The notes: generated by a model not told the origin, from the sequence alone. 64,000 nucleotides of DNA from JAICKN01 sp036489565 (GCA_036489565.1 DASXFN010000020.1:1-64000), one strand, 5' to 3'. Counted from the stretch's first letter, positions 18,233 through 27,171 are shown. Made by a program: numbers and translations.

Positions 18233-18291
18233 GGTTATAGGTTTTATACGTTTGTGATCGGAAAGAAAAGCAGCAAGGCTAGAATACGAAA

Positions 18292-18435
18292 ATGGAGCGA
18301 AAGGTATTCTGGATGTGTTTTACGGTCCTCGGCGTGATCGCGGATCTTACCTTAGGAATCTGGTGGGGCCTTGCGGCAACCATTCCCATCGTGTACGTAA
18401 GTTGGTGGGTCGCCTACCGGAGCGATTGGTTCTAA
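18292..18435 (+). CDS. 47-aa small membrane protein
   Basis: The ATG at 18292 opens a 47-codon frame ending at the TAA at 18433-18435. The product is mostly one or two hydrophobic helices (WMCFTVLGVIADLTLGIWWGLAATIPIVYVSWWVAY) with a short charged start (MERK) and end (RSDWF). The regular helix-loop-helix character, absence of rare codons and location between two lipid A genes argue it is real; the Shine-Dalgarno is weak. It has no recognised domain. A small inner membrane protein is the most that can be said. Confidence 0.5.
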   Translation: MERKVFWMCFTVLGVIADLTLGIWWGLAATIPIVYVSWWVAYRSDWF

Positions 18436-18447
18436 CAGATTATCTTT

Positions 18448-19371
18448 TCAATACAGCGGGGGCGACCCTTCGGGCCTGGTCTTCCATCGGCGGTGCACCC
18501 ACAGCCACTGTTCAGGATAACGCCGTACGTAATCCTCAATAATTTTCGTAAAGATTTGCGTGTTGGCCGTGATGTCTGCTTCGTTATTGTCGCTGCGGAT
18601 TAAAGCGACGGCGGGATCGAAGCGCAGCCGATACTTTCTGAGCGCAGGGTCCCAGATGGTGAATCCCGGCACCACTGCGGCCCCCGTGCGCAACGCAATG
18701 CGAGCCAGACCGCTGGCCGTGCAGGCGGGAATATTGAAAAAGTTCACGAATATGCCCTGCGGCGGGGTCATGTTGGTGTCCATCAGGATGCCCACCACTT
18801 CTCCTTTGTTCATGGCCGAAAGCAAACCGCGGACGAAATCGCTTTTATCCACTACGGTATTGCCATGCATTGTCCGGTAACGGCGGACTAGAGCGTCCAG
18901 GTAAATGTTATCCAGCGGACGGGTCACAATGTGCATGGGATGACCGTGCATGGAGTGGGCGAAGGCGGAAAGCTCCCATCCGCCAAAATGCGCAGTCAGG
19001 AAGAGAACGCCTTTTCCCTGCGCCACGGCTTGCTCGTAGTTCTCGAATCCGTCGTACACAATCACGTTATTCAAATTCTGCAGCGTGTATTTGGGGAAGC
19101 GGCAAACCTCTGCCAATTGCCGTCCTAACGAGGTGAATTCTCCGCGCAGGATGCGCGCACGCTCCGCGCGGCTCTTTTCCGGGAAGGCCAGTTTCAGGTT
19201 GCGCATCCCGACATGCCGCAGGTGGGCATGCAGAAGATAAATCGTTTGTCCGAGCGAAATGCCAATGGCCCGCGCCAGCGGGCGCGGAAGCAGCCCGAGA
19301 ATGGTGATAAACGGCCAGACCAGCGCGTATTCGAGTCGCTGCCGCATTAAGGGGAAGCGTGACGGTACCAT
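18448..19371 (-). CDS. Lipid A acyltransferase, LpxL/HtrB family
   Basis: 307 aa. A hydrophobic N-terminal anchor (about residues 15-50) precedes the lysophospholipid acyltransferase-type domain. The catalytic HX4E motif is HFGGWE at residues 128-133, followed by the expected second block IVTRPLDNIYLDALVRRYR. LpxL-family enzymes add secondary acyl chains to the lipid A precursor, at the inner membrane. Which chain or position is transferred cannot be told. The alternative start is ATG 19347. It runs the same way as lpxD and overlaps no gene; the 47-aa ORF lies opposite between the two. Confidence 0.86.
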   Translation of the reverse strand: MVPSRFPLMRQRLEYALVWPFITILGLLPRPLARAIGISLGQTIYLLHAHLRHVGMRNLKLAFPEKSRAERARILRGEFTSLGRQLAEVCRFPKYTLQNLNNVIVYDGFENYEQAVAQGKGVLFLTAHFGGWELSAFAHSMHGHPMHIVTRPLDNIYLDALVRRYRTMHGNTVVDKSDFVRGLLSAMNKGEVVGILMDTNMTPPQGIFVNFFNIPACTASGLARIALRTGAAVVPGFTIWDPALRKYRLRFDPAVALIRSDNNEADITANTQIFTKIIEDYVRRYPEQWLWVHRRWKTRPEGSPPLY

Positions 19372-19410
19372 TCACGGAAAATCAATGTCAAACGGTCCAG
19401 CTCTTTAAAA

Positions 19411-19455
19411 GTAAACAAGTAAAAGCAAACAAGGCGCGATTTTGGCCGCGCCTTG
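19411..19455 (-). terminator. Putative factor-independent terminator of the SYLF gene
   Basis: On the minus strand, a perfect 9-bp stem (CAAGGCGCG / CGCGCCTTG, 19430-19455, 8-nt loop) is followed by a T-rich run (TTTGCTTTTACTTGTTTAC). It lies 24 bp past the SYLF stop codon. Stem, loop and U-rich tail match an intrinsic terminator for that transcript. Confidence 0.55.
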
Positions 19456-19478
19456 TCACAATTTCTCCAAATCCAGGA

Positions 19479-20168
19479 TTATCTTGTCCCTGCCGCCTTG
19501 GCCCATTTCGCGAGGGTGCTCAAGAACGGATAAGACGCTTGCGGCGCTTCCATCCCTCCGGTCAAGGATGTTTTGAACGGCACTACATTGCCGTAGAATT
19601 CCTGCGTGCTGTCCTTGTCTTCGTTGATGACCGCCCCGTTCAGGGCAAGACCGGCGAAAACACCGCGGGCGCGGGAATAAGAGAGTACCTGTGCGCGCAT
19701 CTTCCAGTCCGTATCGGCGGCGGCATGCCGTCCGACCGGCCCGGCGGCCACACTGGCATCCGCACCCAGCTTGAATTTGGAAGAAAGCAAGTTGTCCATG
19801 CCCTCGCGGTTCATGATGAGCATGACTAAATCAATTGCTTGGCCGCCGATTTGCAATCCAAAACTGCCGCCCTTGATGGCGAAAAATGCAGGCGCGCTCC
19901 AGCCTTTGGCAGTGCGGCAGCTGGCGACGCCGCGTCCGTAACGCGCGCCGATGACAAATCCGCCATTCAACATCGAGGGTACAACTGCGACGCACTCTGC
20001 GGAGCTTAGTACTTCCGCTGGAATTCCTGTGTCGGGAGCGGACTGGATCTGGTCGAGGACTTTTGAGGCGGCATCCACACGCTGTGCCGCTTTGGTGCCA
20101 CTTCCGTCGGCTGCCCAGGCCATCGCTGCCAGACAAAACACTACCCCTGCCACGTAAAGCTTTCTCAT
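19479..20168 (-). CDS. SYLF/Ysc84-domain lipid-binding protein, secreted
   Basis: 229 aa from the ATG at 20168 (AGGAGAAG just upstream); an in-frame ATG at 20198 adds ten residues but no better signal. The signal peptide is MRKLYVAGVVFCLAAMAWA. The SYLF domain follows from about residue 25: PAEVLSSAECVAVVPSMLNGGFVIGARYGRGVASCR, then GSFGLQIGGQAIDLVMLIMN and ARGVFAGLALNGAVI. SYLF proteins bind phosphoinositides in eukaryotes; bacterial members are periplasmic and of unknown role. A hairpin with a T-rich tail lies just past its stop. Confidence 0.87.
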   Translation of the reverse strand: MRKLYVAGVVFCLAAMAWAADGSGTKAAQRVDAASKVLDQIQSAPDTGIPAEVLSSAECVAVVPSMLNGGFVIGARYGRGVASCRTAKGWSAPAFFAIKGGSFGLQIGGQAIDLVMLIMNREGMDNLLSSKFKLGADASVAAGPVGRHAAADTDWKMRAQVLSYSRARGVFAGLALNGAVINEDKDSTQEFYGNVVPFKTSLTGGMEAPQASYPFLSTLAKWAKAAGTR

Positions 20169-20517
20169 GGACTTCTCCTGGTTGAATCTTTGGATCAAAA
20201 TTGTATGTAGCTGATTGTAAGAGATTCGCGAGTGAAAAAAATGGTTATCCGAAGTATCTTTGAAGAGGTTGTTGACTGATTTGGGGACAAAAAATTCGGG
20301 GCTGGTAGCGGCGACCCTAAATCTCCACTTCCAACCCCGTCTCCCAGGTTCTGTGGTAGGTGATGCGAGTATGCGTCAAGCGATATTGGGCCACAAGATT
20401 ACCTAGGTCATTGTCCAGAAGTAATGCCGGAGATTCAGAGGGTTAAGTTTCGCGGAAAAAAGGAATGCGTAATAAAAAAATGCGTCCGCCGTGGGATTCT
20501 TGTGGGCAGCCGCAAAG
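20169..20517. other. Intergenic stretch between the SYLF and LuxR-type genes
   Basis: About 350 bp without a supported gene. The only structure I see is an imperfect 9-bp inverted repeat (CGGGGCTGG at 20297 and CCAACCCCG at 20331, one mismatch, 25-nt spacer). A promoter for the SYLF gene should lie here, but no convincing boxes could be placed. Confidence 0.4.
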
Positions 20518-21192
20518 TTATCGCGCGGTGACCAGCGAATGCGTAATGGCATGAACGGAAAGCGCGATGCGGTTTTGCACGCCGACCTTTCGCATCAGTT
20601 TGGCGACGTGCGCCTTTACGGTGCGCTCTTCAATGCCGAGCACGCTGCCAATCTCTTTATTGGAGCGGCCCACAACCAGCATTTCCAAAACTTCTTTTTC
20701 GCGGTCGGTGAAAGTGACGCGGCCGGCGGGGAAGATTCGTCCCGGCGCGGAGGTCACGCGTTCAATAAAAGTAGAAAGCACGTGTCGAGGAGCCCAAACT
20801 GAGCCTTGATTGACAATGCGGATAGCCTGCACAAATTCCTGCGGCGAGGCTGCCTCGTCCACATAGCCTTTGGCCCCGGCGGCGATTGCCTTCAAAATGG
20901 TTTCTTCGTCCACGCCGGAACCTGTCACAATAATTCGCAGGTCGGGACGCGAGGCCTTCAGGCTGGCCATAAGGTCGAACAGATTTTGTCCCGCGCGATT
21001 ACCGAGCAGGATAAGGTCGGTATTCTGCAAGGTGCTGATGTCCGCCATGGTAGCGGAGATCAATTCAAAATCCGACTCCGTATCAAACAACGCCCGGAAG
21101 CCAACGAAGCGCAGCGGATCGCTTTCCACCACGGCAATACGGATTGGCTCTTTCTTAGACGGAGCGGCTTTCATCGCAGTTGCAGCCTTCAT
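20518..21192 (-). CDS. LuxR-type response regulator with a degenerate receiver
   Basis: 224 aa, NarL/FixJ layout. The receiver occupies about residues 16-130, the LuxR HTH about 160-220 (FTDREKEVLEMLVVGRSNKEIGSVLGIEERTVKAHVAKLMRKV). The acidic pair (E23, D25), the Thr (T90) and Lys (K108) of a receiver remain, but the phosphoacceptor position is Gly (DLILLGNRAG, G64 where Asp is expected). So the protein probably works without phosphorylation. ATG 21192 has GGAGAG upstream. No cognate histidine kinase is adjacent. Target genes are unknown. Confidence 0.88.
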   Translation of the reverse strand: MKAATAMKAAPSKKEPIRIAVVESDPLRFVGFRALFDTESDFELISATMADISTLQNTDLILLGNRAGQNLFDLMASLKASRPDLRIIVTGSGVDEETILKAIAAGAKGYVDEAASPQEFVQAIRIVNQGSVWAPRHVLSTFIERVTSAPGRIFPAGRVTFTDREKEVLEMLVVGRSNKEIGSVLGIEERTVKAHVAKLMRKVGVQNRIALSVHAITHSLVTAR

Positions 21193-21318
21193 ATGCTCTC
21201 CTGCACAGGGAAACTCGATCTAGAATAACCAGAACATCCCCGCGAGGGAAGAATCGGTAATACATTGGGATTACGGCGGTAACATGGGTTGCATCCAAAT
21301 AAACCGAGGTTTAAACGC

Positions 21319-21756
21319 GTGAAACTCAGATTCCGAACGGTTTTTCAGGGTTGTGTCCTGCTATTGGCGGGTGTGGTTATGGCTGCGGCGCAAACGGCGG
21401 GGACGCCCTATCAGCCGAAGTTCCCCGGCGATCCCGCCCATTCCGACTCCGAGGCCCTGGCCTTGGGCTATATGCGCACCGTGCTGCGGGCCCAGAGACA
21501 GTATGAGAAGAAAAACGGGCACTATGCCACCTCCTTGATGAACCTTGTTCATACCGGCTCCTTCACCCGGCGGATGGTCGATCCTAATCGCGGCGACTAT
21601 ACGGCCTCATTCCGCTCGCACAAAGAGGGATTCGAACTGACCATGACCCCCACCCAGGTGGACGCCAACCATCGTTCGTTCTATGCCGACGAGGACGGTA
21701 AGATTCACGCAAACGACCAAGGCGCTGCTGACGAGCATTCGCCGGAGGTAAAATAG
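21319..21756 (+). CDS. Secreted hypothetical protein
   Basis: 145 aa from the GTG at 21319; a TTG at 21289 would add ten residues. A signal-like hydrophobic stretch (CVLLLAGVVMAAAQ) is followed by ALALGYMRTVLRAQRQYEKKNGHYATSLMNLVHTG, whose pattern (ALxYMRTLxxAQxxYxxxxGxYA) is the kind seen in pilin-like secreted proteins. The prepilin peptidase motif is absent, so pilin identity is doubtful. The C-terminus is hydrophilic. It is divergent from the LuxR-type gene. Confidence 0.6.
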   Translation: MKLRFRTVFQGCVLLLAGVVMAAAQTAGTPYQPKFPGDPAHSDSEALALGYMRTVLRAQRQYEKKNGHYATSLMNLVHTGSFTRRMVDPNRGDYTASFRSHKEGFELTMTPTQVDANHRSFYADEDGKIHANDQGAADEHSPEVK

Positions 21757-21816
21757 AAGCAATAAATCAATGGCGCGACTTAGCTCGGCGGATGTTCGCT
21801 TTCCATAAGCTGATTG

Positions 21817-22533
21817 TTAAGTTCCCTGGCCCGCTTTCACTTCAACCGCTTTCCCGCTGCTATAGGTCACCGAGACCGGCTTGCCTCCATTGGCGTAGTA
21901 CATCGTTCCATTGTCAGCGTCTCCGGAACCTTCGGAGCTTCCCATTCCCAACGCAAATGACACTTGCAGTTCGTTCATTCCGGGCTTGGCTTCATGCTTA
22001 TCAATCGCAGCCCACACGTCCGTGAGCCAATCTTTGTAGAGTTCATGCGGATCTTGAATAAAGAGCATGTCGTTGGAATAGAAACGGTAGTCGCCGTGTT
22101 TGACCGCGCCGATGGGAAATGAATACGTCCGCCCATCCTGTTGAAAAAGGGCCATGATCTGATGCTCGTCGGGATGTCCGGGCGAAGCGTCGAGCACCAC
22201 TTTCTTGACGTCGATTTTCTGGATTGGCCCCAGCGTGCCCTTCATGTGCGAAAAATCTGATCGTCGCAGCACATCGCTGTAAGGATAAAACGCGATGCTG
22301 TAGCCCAGCTTCACCCATACCGGTTGCTTGGCGAGTTGTTGCGCGGACTTCAAATCGTAGGGATAAAGTTTTTTAGGAACGACGTAATAGTCAGGATTGA
22401 GAGGCGGCGCCTGCTTCTGCACCTGCTCCGACTCAGCTTTTCTTTCATGCAGAATGTATGCGGTACGAGCGGCGGCCACCGCGATGGCAATGGCCAGAAA
22501 AATCTGAATTTTCTTTCGGGCGTCGGCTTCCAT
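21817..22533 (-). CDS. Membrane-anchored hypothetical protein
   Basis: 238 aa from the ATG at 22533 (AAGGAAC precedes it); the upstream ATG at 22566 adds 11 basic residues. One N-terminal membrane segment (IQIFLAIAIAVAAARTAYIL) is followed by a soluble beta-rich domain with YYVVPKKLYPYDLKSAQQLAKQPVWVKLGY and DPHELYKDWLTDVWAAIDKHEAKPGMNE. The topology suggests an inner membrane anchor with a periplasmic domain. No known family is recognised. Confidence 0.62.
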   Translation of the reverse strand: MEADARKKIQIFLAIAIAVAAARTAYILHERKAESEQVQKQAPPLNPDYYVVPKKLYPYDLKSAQQLAKQPVWVKLGYSIAFYPYSDVLRRSDFSHMKGTLGPIQKIDVKKVVLDASPGHPDEHQIMALFQQDGRTYSFPIGAVKHGDYRFYSNDMLFIQDPHELYKDWLTDVWAAIDKHEAKPGMNELQVSFALGMGSSEGSGDADNGTMYYANGGKPVSVTYSSGKAVEVKAGQGT

Positions 22534-22705
22534 GGTTCCGTTCCTTGATCGCTTATGACTGCGCAAGCGCGGACTATATTACCGTGCTCAACCTACGGAA
22601 TGAACCGTTTAGAAATGAAAGTTTTGAGATCCAGCTGGAAGACTTTGGCGTGTGCAGTAGGGAACTAGTCGAAAGGTAGCCGTCGGCCAAGCCGGATACG
22701 CTCGT

Positions 22706-22984
22706 TCATCCCGCCAGAAAACGATACCAAGAGGACGCTGAAGTTTCTTTCATGTCGGATATCCGCTCGCCCACTCTGGAGGCTACGTCAAGGAGTGTGG
22801 CTCCCTGGTCCACATATTCGTGGAAGTTGTTGCGGATATCGCGAAACTTCTCGGGATATTCCGAAGCCAGAGTGGCCAGCCCGATGCCTGCGCAGACCAG
22901 TCCTGCGGGCCGTTTCCCGCGCAACAAAAGCAATGCGCCAACACCGACACTCCCCGCGATCAAGGCATGCTTCCAGTTCTCCAT
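22706..22984 (-). CDS. Small membrane protein
   Basis: 92 aa from the ATG at 22984 (AGGAGAAA just upstream). Hydrophobic segments at about residues 6-22 and 27-44 (HALIAGSVGVGALLLL, GLVCAGIGLATLASEY) precede an amphipathic C-terminal region (YVDQGATLLDVASRVGERISDMKE). The glycine-rich helices followed by a helical tail resemble small membrane proteins similar to YtxH; that is similarity of style, not a firm assignment. Confidence 0.55.
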   Translation of the reverse strand: MENWKHALIAGSVGVGALLLLRGKRPAGLVCAGIGLATLASEYPEKFRDIRNNFHEYVDQGATLLDVASRVGERISDMKETSASSWYRFLAG

Positions 22985-23158
22985 GTCTTTTTTCTCCTGT
23001 GGGCTTTTTGCTGGCCCAGGCACAAATTATTGCCCGCTAAATCATGCGGCAAACACTAAGATGCTGAAAGTCTTCCCTGAGATTTACATCCTGAACGCAA
23101 CTAACACCCGCGAAATGTTTTATTCTGAGACCCGTCCTAATAATCTTGAAGGAGTTCC

Positions 23159-23329
23159 ATGAGCAAAACGCCTGAGTCCAGCCCGCAGCAGAAAACGCCG
23201 GCCGTTTTTTACTGCCCCACCTGCGCCGCGGAGGTTTCCGATCCCCTGACCTGCGGGGATTGCTCTGCTGTCATTTGCCGGCGGTGTGGCATGCCCCTGG
23301 AGTCCGCCGACGAACTAGGAATGGGCTGA
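23159..23329 (+). CDS. 56-aa zinc-ribbon protein
   Basis: The ATG at 23159 follows GAAGGAG at ideal spacing. The frame encodes 56 residues with three CXXC pairs: CPTC (19-22), CGDC (32-35), CRRC (40-43), which would suit a double zinc ribbon or rubredoxin-like fold. A Ser/Pro/Gln linker precedes the cysteines. No specific family is assigned; such small ribbon proteins often bind nucleic acid or protein partners. Confidence 0.65.
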   Translation: MSKTPESSPQQKTPAVFYCPTCAAEVSDPLTCGDCSAVICRRCGMPLESADELGMG

Positions 23330-23458
23330 ACCGGCCCCAGGTATTCACGCTTGCGGTCTGCCCGTGCTCTCTGCAAAAGGTTACTTTGGTTTCCTCTCAT
23401 TCGTGGAAGGGCGTGTCCTCTTTGGGCCAAAGTCATACTCTTGTAGTATTACCGTCAC

Positions 23459-24328
23459 ATGAACACGGGTTCCGTGAAGAATACCGCCATCCTGTTAGTG
23501 ACTTGCCCGGATCGTAAGGGTCTGGTGGCTGCCATTGCCGACTTTGTTCTGCAGCACAACGGCAATATTCTGCATGCGGACGAGCATGGGGATCCGGAAT
23601 CGCGTTTATTTCTGATGCGAGTGGAGTTTGACCCGTCGGAGTTTGATATTGATCTGTCTGAGTTTGCCCGCCATTTTTCCCCAATTGCGGACAAACTTGG
23701 CATGAATTGGAGACTGGCGCAGTCCAACTACCGGCCGAAAATGACGATCCTGGTTTCAAAATACGATCATTGCCTGGTGGACTTGCTTTACCGGCATAAG
23801 AGCGGAGAGTTGCGGTGCGATATTCCACTGATCATTTCCAACCATCCGGATACCAAACCGATCGCCGATTTTTACCAGATACCATTCTTTTTCGTTCCCG
23901 TACCCGACGATGACAAGCAAGGGGCCGAACAGAAAATTCTGGCCCTGCTCAAACAGAACAACATTGATTTCGTGGTCCTGGCGCGCTACATGCAAATTCT
24001 TTCCGATCAATTCGTGGCCCAGTATCCGAGTCGCGTGATTAATATTCATCACTCGTTTTTACCTGCGTTTGTGGGCGCAAAGCCCTATCACCAGGCATCT
24101 GCGCGAGGCGTGAAGTTGATTGGCGCTACCAGCCACTATGTCACCGAGGTCCTGGACGACGGCCCCATCATCGAGCAGGATGTAGTGCGAATTTCCCACC
24201 GCGACACGGTGGACGATCTGGTGCAAAAAGGCCGCGACCTGGAAAAAGTAGTGCTTTCGCGCGCCGTGCGCTGGCACGTTGAAAACCGAATTTTGTTGTA
24301 TGGAAAAAGAACGGTTGTGTTCGACTAA
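23459..24328 (+). CDS. purU: Formyltetrahydrofolate deformylase
   Basis: 289 aa. The N-terminal ACT domain (TAILLVTCPDRKGLVAAIADFVLQHNGNI) senses folate or one-carbon status in this family. The C-terminal formyltransferase-fold domain contains NIHHSFLPAFVGAKPYHQA (HxSxLPxFxG). The enzyme hydrolyses 10-formyl-THF to THF and formate, balancing the one-carbon pool. ATG 23459 has no strong Shine-Dalgarno. No purine gene is adjacent, and the next gene downstream is a hypothetical with its own start. Confidence 0.95.
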   Translation: MNTGSVKNTAILLVTCPDRKGLVAAIADFVLQHNGNILHADEHGDPESRLFLMRVEFDPSEFDIDLSEFARHFSPIADKLGMNWRLAQSNYRPKMTILVSKYDHCLVDLLYRHKSGELRCDIPLIISNHPDTKPIADFYQIPFFFVPVPDDDKQGAEQKILALLKQNNIDFVVLARYMQILSDQFVAQYPSRVINIHHSFLPAFVGAKPYHQASARGVKLIGATSHYVTEVLDDGPIIEQDVVRISHRDTVDDLVQKGRDLEKVVLSRAVRWHVENRILLYGKRTVVFD

Positions 24329-24515
24329 ATGCTGCGTCAATCCAATGCGAATGACGTTCCTAAAGGCGGCGGATTTGCCTTCGAAGAACGCTTGCGATGT
24401 TGGTACATGACCCGACGAGAGGCTTGTGCGCGGCACAACATTAGGTTTTACTTAGATTTGCGGCTTCCCGTCCCAATGCACGCTGGGCGGAAAGTTACGC
24501 TTGAGGGGTTAATGC

Positions 24516-26030
24516 GTGGGTGAGGATCCGAAGTGGGAACTCGCCATTCTAGCGACTGTACAGGGCTTCTATGAAAAGCTCCTGCAGGAATCGGTAGAAG
24601 GCGAAGTTCCAATTCCATCAGGGCTGGAAACTGTCTCGCTGCAAAGCGACGACACGGACGTCAACCAGACCCTGACCAAAATGCGTCGCTGGTTGCGCCT
24701 GCTTGATATGGCGATTACCCCCGCCATGTTGCGCCGCGCCCTCACGCTTGATACCGATCCCGAAATCGCCGAAGCGCTGCTGCGATATTTCTCGCGTCGT
24801 AAGGAACTGGGTGCCGTAAACCGCGACAAAACCGATCTGGTGGCCACCTTTCTCTACACGCATCCTCGCGTTCCCGGGCAATGGGAGCGGAGAGGCTATG
24901 GACTGGACGGCTCCCTGCCTTTGTCCCCCTTTGAAATCGCGCTGCTGGAAATCCTCGCCGATTCCGAAGCGCCATCGCTTCCGGAAGACCATCTGCAACT
25001 GCTGCGCAGGTTCGACCCGCTGTGTGAAGAAGCCGAGACTTTTCGCGACTTGAACACGCTGATGGAATCGGGAATCATTTCCCGGGTGCGCGATCTCAAG
25101 CAGGCTTTTGAGCTTTCGTTTTACCATCCCGGCGTGCTGGCCACGATTGCGCCCTACAACGCGGCCTTCGGAAAGAAGTTCGATGAACTTTTCCGCAAGG
25201 CGGCCACGGAAATTAAGAACTTCGCCGAAGCCTTGCAGGAGCAGGGCGGAAGCATCCTGGGCAATGTGGACGGCATTGACGTGACCGTCGAACACGTTGC
25301 CAGCTTGAAAGAAAACGAATTGCTGAAGATTGACTACGGCCAGGCGCTCGACAAATTCACTCGCGTGTCCCGGCTGAAGAAGGCCCTGGAGCGCAGGCCG
25401 CCTATTCGCCGCGTCGCGCGTCCTACACCCGCCCCGGTGCCGGTCAAGCCCCGCCCCGTGGCGCCTAGAACGCTTACGTGGGAGCCGCCCGCGGTGGACG
25501 TGCCCGCCATGCGCGCCAATGTGACGCCACAGCAGGTTTCCGGCGAAGAAACCAAGCTGCTTAAAATTGAGGAATCCATCCGGATTTTTGTGCGCGTGGC
25601 CGATCCAAAATTCCGACAGGTCGTGCCCATGCGCTTCTTCAATCTGATGCTCACCCCCGCTGAAGCCGACGCTTACTGCGCCGACTATCTCGAAGAAAAA
25701 AGCTTGCGTGCGGGAGTTTCAAGGGTGCTGCTGCGGTTGGTGGCAATTGGAGCGCGCATCAATACCGAACTGGAGGAGCTGAAGCGCTGCGGAAATTCAC
25801 CTTCATTGTGGAAGATGCACTCCGATTCATTGATTGTGTTACTGGAAATCGCCCGCAGCGTGGGCGAGAGCGCGGGAAGAGTGGCCAACCTCGCCGCGCA
25901 GCAGGACCAGACCGCGCAATCGGAAGCCATCCAGTCATCGCTTAAGAGATTGCGCGATTCCAGCGACTTGGCCGCCAACACGCTTTCCCGCTCCCTCGAA
26001 CAGAAAACCGTGGCCACCGGCGCAATCTAA
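24516..26030 (+). CDS. Uncharacterised 504-aa cytoplasmic protein
   Basis: A GTG start at 24516 follows GAGGGG at normal spacing. The product is soluble and mostly alpha-helical with three apparent parts: an N-terminal helical region to about 290, a Pro-rich linker (about 295-325, RRPPIRRVARPTPAPVPVKP), and a C-terminal helical region from about 345 (AYCADYLEEKSLRAGVSRVLLRLVA). No catalytic motif, signal or membrane span was found. Similar large helical proteins are lineage-specific in Acidobacteriota, in my recollection, but no function is proposed. The 187-bp gap after purU holds an unconvincing 64-codon frame. Confidence 0.65.
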   Translation: MGEDPKWELAILATVQGFYEKLLQESVEGEVPIPSGLETVSLQSDDTDVNQTLTKMRRWLRLLDMAITPAMLRRALTLDTDPEIAEALLRYFSRRKELGAVNRDKTDLVATFLYTHPRVPGQWERRGYGLDGSLPLSPFEIALLEILADSEAPSLPEDHLQLLRRFDPLCEEAETFRDLNTLMESGIISRVRDLKQAFELSFYHPGVLATIAPYNAAFGKKFDELFRKAATEIKNFAEALQEQGGSILGNVDGIDVTVEHVASLKENELLKIDYGQALDKFTRVSRLKKALERRPPIRRVARPTPAPVPVKPRPVAPRTLTWEPPAVDVPAMRANVTPQQVSGEETKLLKIEESIRIFVRVADPKFRQVVPMRFFNLMLTPAEADAYCADYLEEKSLRAGVSRVLLRLVAIGARINTELEELKRCGNSPSLWKMHSDSLIVLLEIARSVGESAGRVANLAAQQDQTAQSEAIQSSLKRLRDSSDLAANTLSRSLEQKTVATGAI

Positions 26031-26060
26031 AACGAACCCGTCATTCCCCGCCGTGTAACT

Positions 26061-27050
26061 CTAACCTCCAATATGGACCATGGTTCGGGACGCGGGTACG
26101 AAGTCCGCTTCGCCAATGTGGTGGCGTTCTTCTTTTTTTTGGATCACGTCGCAAATGAAACTCGACAGCTCCAGGTCGGATGCGCCCCTTGCCATCAATT
26201 CATGCAGGTCGTGGTCCCACACGGAAAACAAGCAGGTACGAATTTTTCCATCGGAGGTAATGCGGATGCGGCTGCAATGGCCGCAAAACGGATGCGAGAC
26301 GGGCGCGATAATTCCAATCTCGCCAATGCCGTCGTCAAAGCGATAGCGCCGTGCCGTTTCGCTGCGCTCATGGGGAATTTCCACCAAAGCCCGGTACTCA
26401 CTCATGCGAGCGATAATTTCTTCTAACCTCACGACAGTATCGGGGGCCCAGACGCGGTCTTCTTCCAGGGGCATGAACTCAATAAAGCGGAGAACCACGC
26501 CTTCTTCCCGGGCAAACATGCCAAAGGGAATAATTTGGTCTTCGTTGAATCCGCGCATTAGAACGCAATTCACTTTGAGTGGCCACAATCCCGCACGGCG
26601 CGCGGCGCGAACTCCCGCTAACACCTTGTCGTAACCGCCGGGCACTCGCGTAATGCGGGAGAAGCGGTCGGGATCCACGGCGTCCATGCTGACGGTGACG
26701 CGCTGCAGGCCTGCATCTTTGAGCGGCTGCGCCATTTCTGCCAGAAGATGACCGTTCGTAGTCAGAGCGAGATCCAGGGGATTGCCATCCACATTCCGCA
26801 ACTGCGCCAACTCATGGACGAACTCGATTAACCCTTTGCGCAGCAGCGGTTCGCCGCCGGTAATGCGGATCTTGCGGATTCCCATCGCGGTCAAGATGCG
26901 CGCCATTCGCAGATAGTCAGAGAAGGGAAGATCGCCATACAGCGCGCCTTCGTTTCCCGTGCGGCAATAGACGCACTTGTAGTTGCAGCGGTCGGTGACG
27001 GAAATCCGCAGATCGGTGATGGCGCGGCCGAATTTGTCGGTAAGAAGCAT
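26061..27050 (-). CDS. moaA: GTP 3',8-cyclase (molybdenum cofactor biosynthesis)
   Basis: 329 aa from the ATG at 27050, the normal length; the upstream ATG at 27128 would add a 26-residue extension of no family character. Radical-SAM motif CNYKCVYC (CX3CX2C) follows VTDRCN. The second Fe-S cluster is in FCGHCSRIRITSDGKIRTC near the C-terminus. MoaA performs the first committed step from GTP toward cyclic pyranopterin. No other moa/moe gene is nearby. The start has no strong Shine-Dalgarno. Confidence 0.95.
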   Translation of the reverse strand: MLLTDKFGRAITDLRISVTDRCNYKCVYCRTGNEGALYGDLPFSDYLRMARILTAMGIRKIRITGGEPLLRKGLIEFVHELAQLRNVDGNPLDLALTTNGHLLAEMAQPLKDAGLQRVTVSMDAVDPDRFSRITRVPGGYDKVLAGVRAARRAGLWPLKVNCVLMRGFNEDQIIPFGMFAREEGVVLRFIEFMPLEEDRVWAPDTVVRLEEIIARMSEYRALVEIPHERSETARRYRFDDGIGEIGIIAPVSHPFCGHCSRIRITSDGKIRTCLFSVWDHDLHELMARGASDLELSSFICDVIQKKEERHHIGEADFVPASRTMVHIGG

Positions 27051-27171
27051 ACGGCAGTTGGGTTTAGCACTTGGGATTCGGCTTATTGCGGAGTTGGCCA
27101 AATGCCAACAGCCCAATGCCAAATGCAAGAACTCATTATAGAAGGGACGAGATCAAGATACGCGGTGAGTA

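Noticed and set aside
24329..24523. 64-codon frame between purU and the 504-aa gene
   Set aside because: Its composition is unlike a protein domain, it overlaps the next start, and it has no ribosome site of its own.
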